From: Micrococcus lylae NBRC 15355
GTDB taxonomy: Bacteria; Actinomycetota; Actinomycetes; Actinomycetales; Micrococcaceae
DNA length: 36,193 nucleotides
NCBI RefSeq assembly: GCF_001570885.1
Contig: NZ_BCSN01000028.1
Coordinates: forward strand, 1-36,193
Direction of reading: 5' to 3'
The notes beneath the pieces are model-generated. The model was not told where the DNA came from, ran no database searches, and worked only from the letters and a program-made list of their open reading frames with translations. The translations under genes and the position numbers were made by a program. Shown here in pieces: positions 33,068 through 36,193 of the stretch (position 1 is its first letter; each line of letters starts with the position of its first letter).

Positions 33068-33901
33068 GTGAGTTGGATCGAAGCAGTCATTCTGGGCCTG
33101 GTGCAGGGCCTCACGGAGTTCCTCCCGATCTCGTCCTCGGCGCACCTTCGCATCGTGGGCGAGTTCCTGCCCTCCGCGGCGGACCCGGGTGCGGCATTCA
33201 CCGCCATCACCCAGATCGGCACCGAGCTGGCCGTGCTGATCTACTTCTGGAAGGACATCACGCGCATCATCGCGCAGTGGTGCAGGGCGCTGTCCGGCAA
33301 GGTCCCGCACTCCGATCCGGACGTGCGCATGGGCTGGCTGATCATCCTCGGCTCCCTGCCGATCGCGATCCTCGGCCTGCTGCTGGAGGACTGGATCGAC
33401 ACCGAGTTCCGGTCCCTGTGGGTCACCGCCACCATGCTGATCGTCTTCGCGATCCTCCTCGCCCTCGCCGACCGCTTCGGCCGCCAGCGCAAGCCCCTCG
33501 AGCAGCTCACCGTCCGCGACGGCATCCTCTACGGCTTCGCGCAGGCCCTCGCCCTGATCCCGGGAGTCTCCCGCTCCGGCGGCACCATCACCATGGGCCT
33601 GGCCCTCGGATACGCCCGGGAAGCCGCCGCCCGCTATGCGTTCCTGCTGGCCGTGCCGGCGGTGTTCGCCTCCGGCTTCTACAAGCTCTTCAAGTCCGTC
33701 GGCGACCCGACCACCGCCGGCCCGTACGGCATGGGCGAGACTCTGCTGGCCACCCTCATCGCCTTCGCGGTGGGCTACGCCGTCACCGCCTGGCTCATGC
33801 GCTTCATCACCCAGAACTCCTTCATGCCGTTCGTCTGGTACCGCATCGCCCTGGGCCTCGGTCTCTACGTGATGCTCGGCACCGGCCTCATCAGCGCCTG
33901 A
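33068..33901 (+). CDS. uppP: Undecaprenyl-diphosphatase UppP (BacA)
   Basis: UppP removes phosphate from undecaprenyl diphosphate, recycling the lipid carrier of peptidoglycan synthesis, and can give bacitracin tolerance. The 277-residue membrane protein has both family motifs: [15 protein letters not shown] at residues 14-28 and [10 protein letters not shown] near residue 165, with about seven or eight hydrophobic segments. It starts with GTG at 33068 and the N-terminus [10 protein letters not shown] is typical. mshC follows after 28 nt on the same strand, so they are probably cotranscribed; M. tuberculosis also has uppP near mshC. Confidence 0.96.
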   Translation: MSWIEAVILGLVQGLTEFLPISSSAHLRIVGEFLPSAADPGAAFTAITQIGTELAVLIYFWKDITRIIAQWCRALSGKVPHSDPDVRMGWLIILGSLPIAILGLLLEDWIDTEFRSLWVTATMLIVFAILLALADRFGRQRKPLEQLTVRDGILYGFAQALALIPGVSRSGGTITMGLALGYAREAAARYAFLLAVPAVFASGFYKLFKSVGDPTTAGPYGMGETLLATLIAFAVGYAVTAWLMRFITQNSFMPFVWYRIALGLGLYVMLGTGLISA

Positions 33902-33929
33902 ATCACCGCCTCCGACTCGAAAGGCCTCC

Positions 33930-35204
33930 ATGCAGTCCTGGTCCGTCCCCGGCGTGCCCACGCTCCCGGCCCATCCGGACACCCTGCGGGTGCACGACAC
34001 CGCCACCGGCACGCTGCGCCGTCCCGGGAACCCGGAGGGCTCAGCCTCGCTCTACGTCTGCGGCATCACCCCCTATGACGCCACGCACCTGGGCCACGCG
34101 AACACCTACGTGGCGTTCGACCTGCTGCACCGCTACTGGCTCGGCGCCGGCCTGGCCGTGACCTACACCCAGAACGTGACCGACGTGGACGACCCGCTCC
34201 TGGAGCGGGCCACGGCCACGGACGTGGACTGGCAGTGGCTCGCCGAGCAGCAGACGGACCTGTTCCGCTCGGACATGACCGCCCTCAACGTGCTCCCGCC
34301 GCACCACTACCTCGGCGTCACGGAGACGGTCCCCGCCGTCGTGGAGGGCGTCCAGGCGCTCGTGGACGCGGGCCTGGGGTACACCGTGCCGGGCCGGGAC
34401 GGCGAGCCGGACGGGGACGTCTACTTCGACACCCGCGCCGCCGAGCGGACCACCGGCTGGCGCCTCGGCTCGGTCGGGGCGCACACGGACGCCGAGATGG
34501 CCGAGATCTTCCCGGAGCGCGGCGGCGACCCGCAGCGTCCGGGCAAGCGGGATCCGCTCGACCCGCTGCTGTGGCGCGTGCACCGCGAGGGCGAGCCTGT
34601 CTGGGACGGCGGCCCGCTCGGCCGCGGCCGTCCCGGCTGGCACATCGAGTGCTCGGTGATCGCCCGCCGGACGCTGCCGGCTCCGTTCACGGTCCAGGCC
34701 GGCGGCTCGGACCTGCGCTTCCCGCACCACGAGTTCTCCGCCGCGCACGCCACCGGCATCGACGGCAAGGACCTCGCCCACACCTACCTGCACTCCGGCA
34801 TGGTCGCCCTGGACGGGCAGAAGATGTCCAAGTCACTGGGCAACCTCGAGCTCGTGTCCCGCCTCACCGCCCGCGGCGTCGAGGCGGTGGCCGTCCGTGC
34901 CGCGCTGCTGGACCACCACTACCGCTCCGACTGGCAGTGGTCCGAGGACGTGCTCACCCACGCCCAGGAGCGGGTCGCGGCCTGGCGCGCCGCGCTCCTG
35001 CAGGACTCCCGCCGGGACGGCGCCGCGGTGCACGCCGCTGTGGTCTCCGCCCTCTCCACAGACCTGGACGCCCCGGCCGCACTGCAGGTGCTGGACGCCT
35101 GGGCCGTGGGGGAGCGGCTGCCCGAGGCGGAGCCGATCGGCGCCGGGCAGGACGTGGACGTCGCTGACGTGGCCGACGCCCTGCTGGGCCTGCGCCTGCG
35201 CTGA
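33930..35204 (+). CDS. mshC: Mycothiol ligase MshC
   Basis: MshC joins cysteine to glucosaminyl-inositol using ATP, the third enzymatic step of mycothiol synthesis. The 424-residue protein is a cysteinyl-tRNA synthetase relative without the anticodon domain. Visible are the HIGH-like block CGITPYDATHLGHA with zinc ligand Cys44, Cys241 in WHIECSVIA, His266/His267 in FPHHEF, and KMSKS at residues 298-302. Length and sequence separate it from CysS. The ATG has GAAAGG upstream. Its stop converges on the PAC2 gene with only 9 nt between, and I see no hairpin there. The MshA-like domain lies about 3 kb away. Confidence 0.96.
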   Translation: MQSWSVPGVPTLPAHPDTLRVHDTATGTLRRPGNPEGSASLYVCGITPYDATHLGHANTYVAFDLLHRYWLGAGLAVTYTQNVTDVDDPLLERATATDVDWQWLAEQQTDLFRSDMTALNVLPPHHYLGVTETVPAVVEGVQALVDAGLGYTVPGRDGEPDGDVYFDTRAAERTTGWRLGSVGAHTDAEMAEIFPERGGDPQRPGKRDPLDPLLWRVHREGEPVWDGGPLGRGRPGWHIECSVIARRTLPAPFTVQAGGSDLRFPHHEFSAAHATGIDGKDLAHTYLHSGMVALDGQKMSKSLGNLELVSRLTARGVEAVAVRAALLDHHYRSDWQWSEDVLTHAQERVAAWRAALLQDSRRDGAAVHAAVVSALSTDLDAPAALQVLDAWAVGERLPEAEPIGAGQDVDVADVADALLGLRLR

Positions 35205-35213
35205 GGTGCCCGC

Positions 35214-36164
35214 TCAGGAACGACGGCGGCCGCGCAGGTAGCGCTCGAACTCCCGTGCGATGGCCTCGCCCGAGGCGTCCGGCAGCTCGCGGGCGTCGGT
35301 GGCCTCCTCGAGCTGCTGCACGTAGGCGGCGATGTCCGCGTCGTCCTGGGCGACCTCGTCCACCGACTGCCGCCACAGCGCCGCGTCCGCCTGGAGCTCG
35401 GCGGTGTCCACGGTGACGCCGAGCAGCTCCTCGAGCGCCTCCACCAGGGACAGCTGTGTCTTCGGCGAGGGCGACTGGGCCACGTAGTGCGGGACCATGC
35501 CCCACAGGGAGAGCGTCGGCAGGCCGGATCGCGCGGCGGTGTCCGTGACCACCCCCACGATGCCGGTAGGCCCCTCATAGGTCGGCTGGTCTGCACCGAC
35601 GGCGACGCGCACATCCCCCATCGGCGAGGAGGCCCGGGCGGGCATCGGACGGGTGTGGGGCACGTCGGCCAGCAGCGCACCCACGACCACCAGGGCGTCC
35701 ACGCCCTCGTCTGCGGCCACCTGCAGGATCTCCTGGGTGAAGGCACGCCAGCGCACGTTCGGCTCGACGCCCGAGCACAGCAGCAGCTGCAGCCCGTCCG
35801 CGCCGCACTCCTCGGTGGAGACCGGACGTCCGTCGGCGTCCAGCACCGCCTCGTGGACGTGCATGGCGGGCCACTCGATGGTGCCCATGCCGTCCGCATC
35901 GCGCCGCACGGTGGGGCGGGTGACCTGGAAGTCGTAGTACTCGCCGGTGCAGACGTCCGCGCGCTGGAAGGCCTCCCACTGGCGGACGAGCGTCTCCAGG
36001 GCGCTGGTGGCGGCCTGGCCGGCGTCGTTCCACCCCTCGAAGGCCACGAGCATGACGCGCGGCGCCCGCGCGCCCGACTCCACGGCGGGCACCGTGGCGG
36101 TCAGGTAGGCGCGCAGCGGGCCGAGCTCGTCGTCGGTCCTCTCGGTGGACTCCACTTCACTCAT
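35214..36164 (-). CDS. PAC2 family protein
   Basis: The 316-residue protein belongs to the PAC2 (proteasome assembly chaperone 2-like) family, of which Rv2125 is the mycobacterial member. Recognisable blocks are MLVAFEGWNDAGQAA near residue 40, DFQVTRP, DALVVVGALLADVPHTRPMP and LSLWGMVPHYV. Function in bacteria is not settled. A GTG at 36173 would add three residues but overlaps the TAGGGT -10 element (36177-36172); the ATG at 36164 lies 7 nt after that element, as in the other leaderless genes, so I choose it. The last 20 residues are Arg-rich. Confidence 0.9.
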   Translation of the reverse strand: MSEVESTERTDDELGPLRAYLTATVPAVESGARAPRVMLVAFEGWNDAGQAATSALETLVRQWEAFQRADVCTGEYYDFQVTRPTVRRDADGMGTIEWPAMHVHEAVLDADGRPVSTEECGADGLQLLLCSGVEPNVRWRAFTQEILQVAADEGVDALVVVGALLADVPHTRPMPARASSPMGDVRVAVGADQPTYEGPTGIVGVVTDTAARSGLPTLSLWGMVPHYVAQSPSPKTQLSLVEALEELLGVTVDTAELQADAALWRQSVDEVAQDDADIAAYVQQLEEATDARELPDASGEAIAREFERYLRGRRRS

Positions 36165-36171
36165 GGACGCC

Positions 36172-36177
36172 ACCCTA
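36172..36177 (-). promoter_or_regulatory. -10 element of the PAC2 gene (leaderless)
   Basis: On the minus strand TAGGGT ends 7 nt before the ATG at 36164. It decides the start between ATG 36164 and GTG 36173. Confidence 0.5.
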
Positions 36178-36193
36178 GACGGTCGGCCCCTGG

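Noticed and set aside
1-36193. CRISPR array, insertion sequences, prophage or integrated plasmid
   Set aside because: No regular repeat-spacer array, transposase, integrase or phage protein was found; all genes are chromosomal housekeeping or metabolic types.

Overview
The window is a stretch of a very GC-rich actinobacterial chromosome. It is densely coded, with no insertion sequence, prophage, CRISPR array or plasmid function visible. The mycothiol genes (an mshA-like domain and mshC), a GT4-type glycogen synthase, gene orders shared with mycobacteria (fadA2-fabG4-htdX; serB beside an ABC ATPase) and the many TANNNT promoters placed 6-7 nt before start codons all point to Actinomycetota. 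I infer a Micrococcus or close relative within Micrococcaceae; no rRNA is present to settle it. No intergenic gap exceeds about 210 nt, and the larger ones hold hairpin terminators, promoters or short repeats.

Layout. 1-3400: end of sufB, then sufD, sufC and sufT (Fe-S cluster assembly). 3541-6198: a divergent pair, a membrane-anchored zinc metallopeptidase (-) and an ABC-F ATPase (+). 6272-8069 (-): DUF3099 protein, small Cys-rich protein and SURF1, joined by 4-nt overlaps. 8278-9863 (+): fabG and an SDR with an enoyl-reductase-type Y-x6-K active site, followed by 26-nt tandem repeats and a long inverted repeat. 10028-15268: serB (-), then ABC ATPase, TauE/SafE exporter, SpoU rRNA methyltransferase, zinc-independent L31 and a lipoate-protein ligase. 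15464-20737: pepN (-), glgC (-) and divergent glgA (+). 20831-27371: a fatty-acid locus in which acyl-CoA oxidase and TetR (-) are divergent from fadA2-fabG4-htdX (+). 27528-30860 (-): one reading frame that joins a complete MalQ to a complete MshA-like glycosyltransferase. 31042-31126 (-): tRNA-Leu(GAG). 31319-35204 (+): M20 peptidase, an acidic small protein, uppP and mshC. 35214-36164 (-): PAC2-family protein.

How the genes fit together. The suf genes and the lipoate ligase both serve metabolism that depends on Fe-S clusters and lipoate. glgC, glgA and the MalQ domain cover alpha-glucan synthesis and turnover. The MshA-like domain and MshC would catalyse the first and the cysteine-ligation steps of mycothiol synthesis.

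The most striking item is the MalQ-MshA fusion of 1110 residues. Both catalytic sets are intact and there is no stop codon between the halves. Other notable points are the FabL-like SDR next to fabG, the lipoate ligase with its accessory domain at the N-terminus, ten genes with leaderless-type promoters, and a suf operon without sufS and sufU at the usual place.
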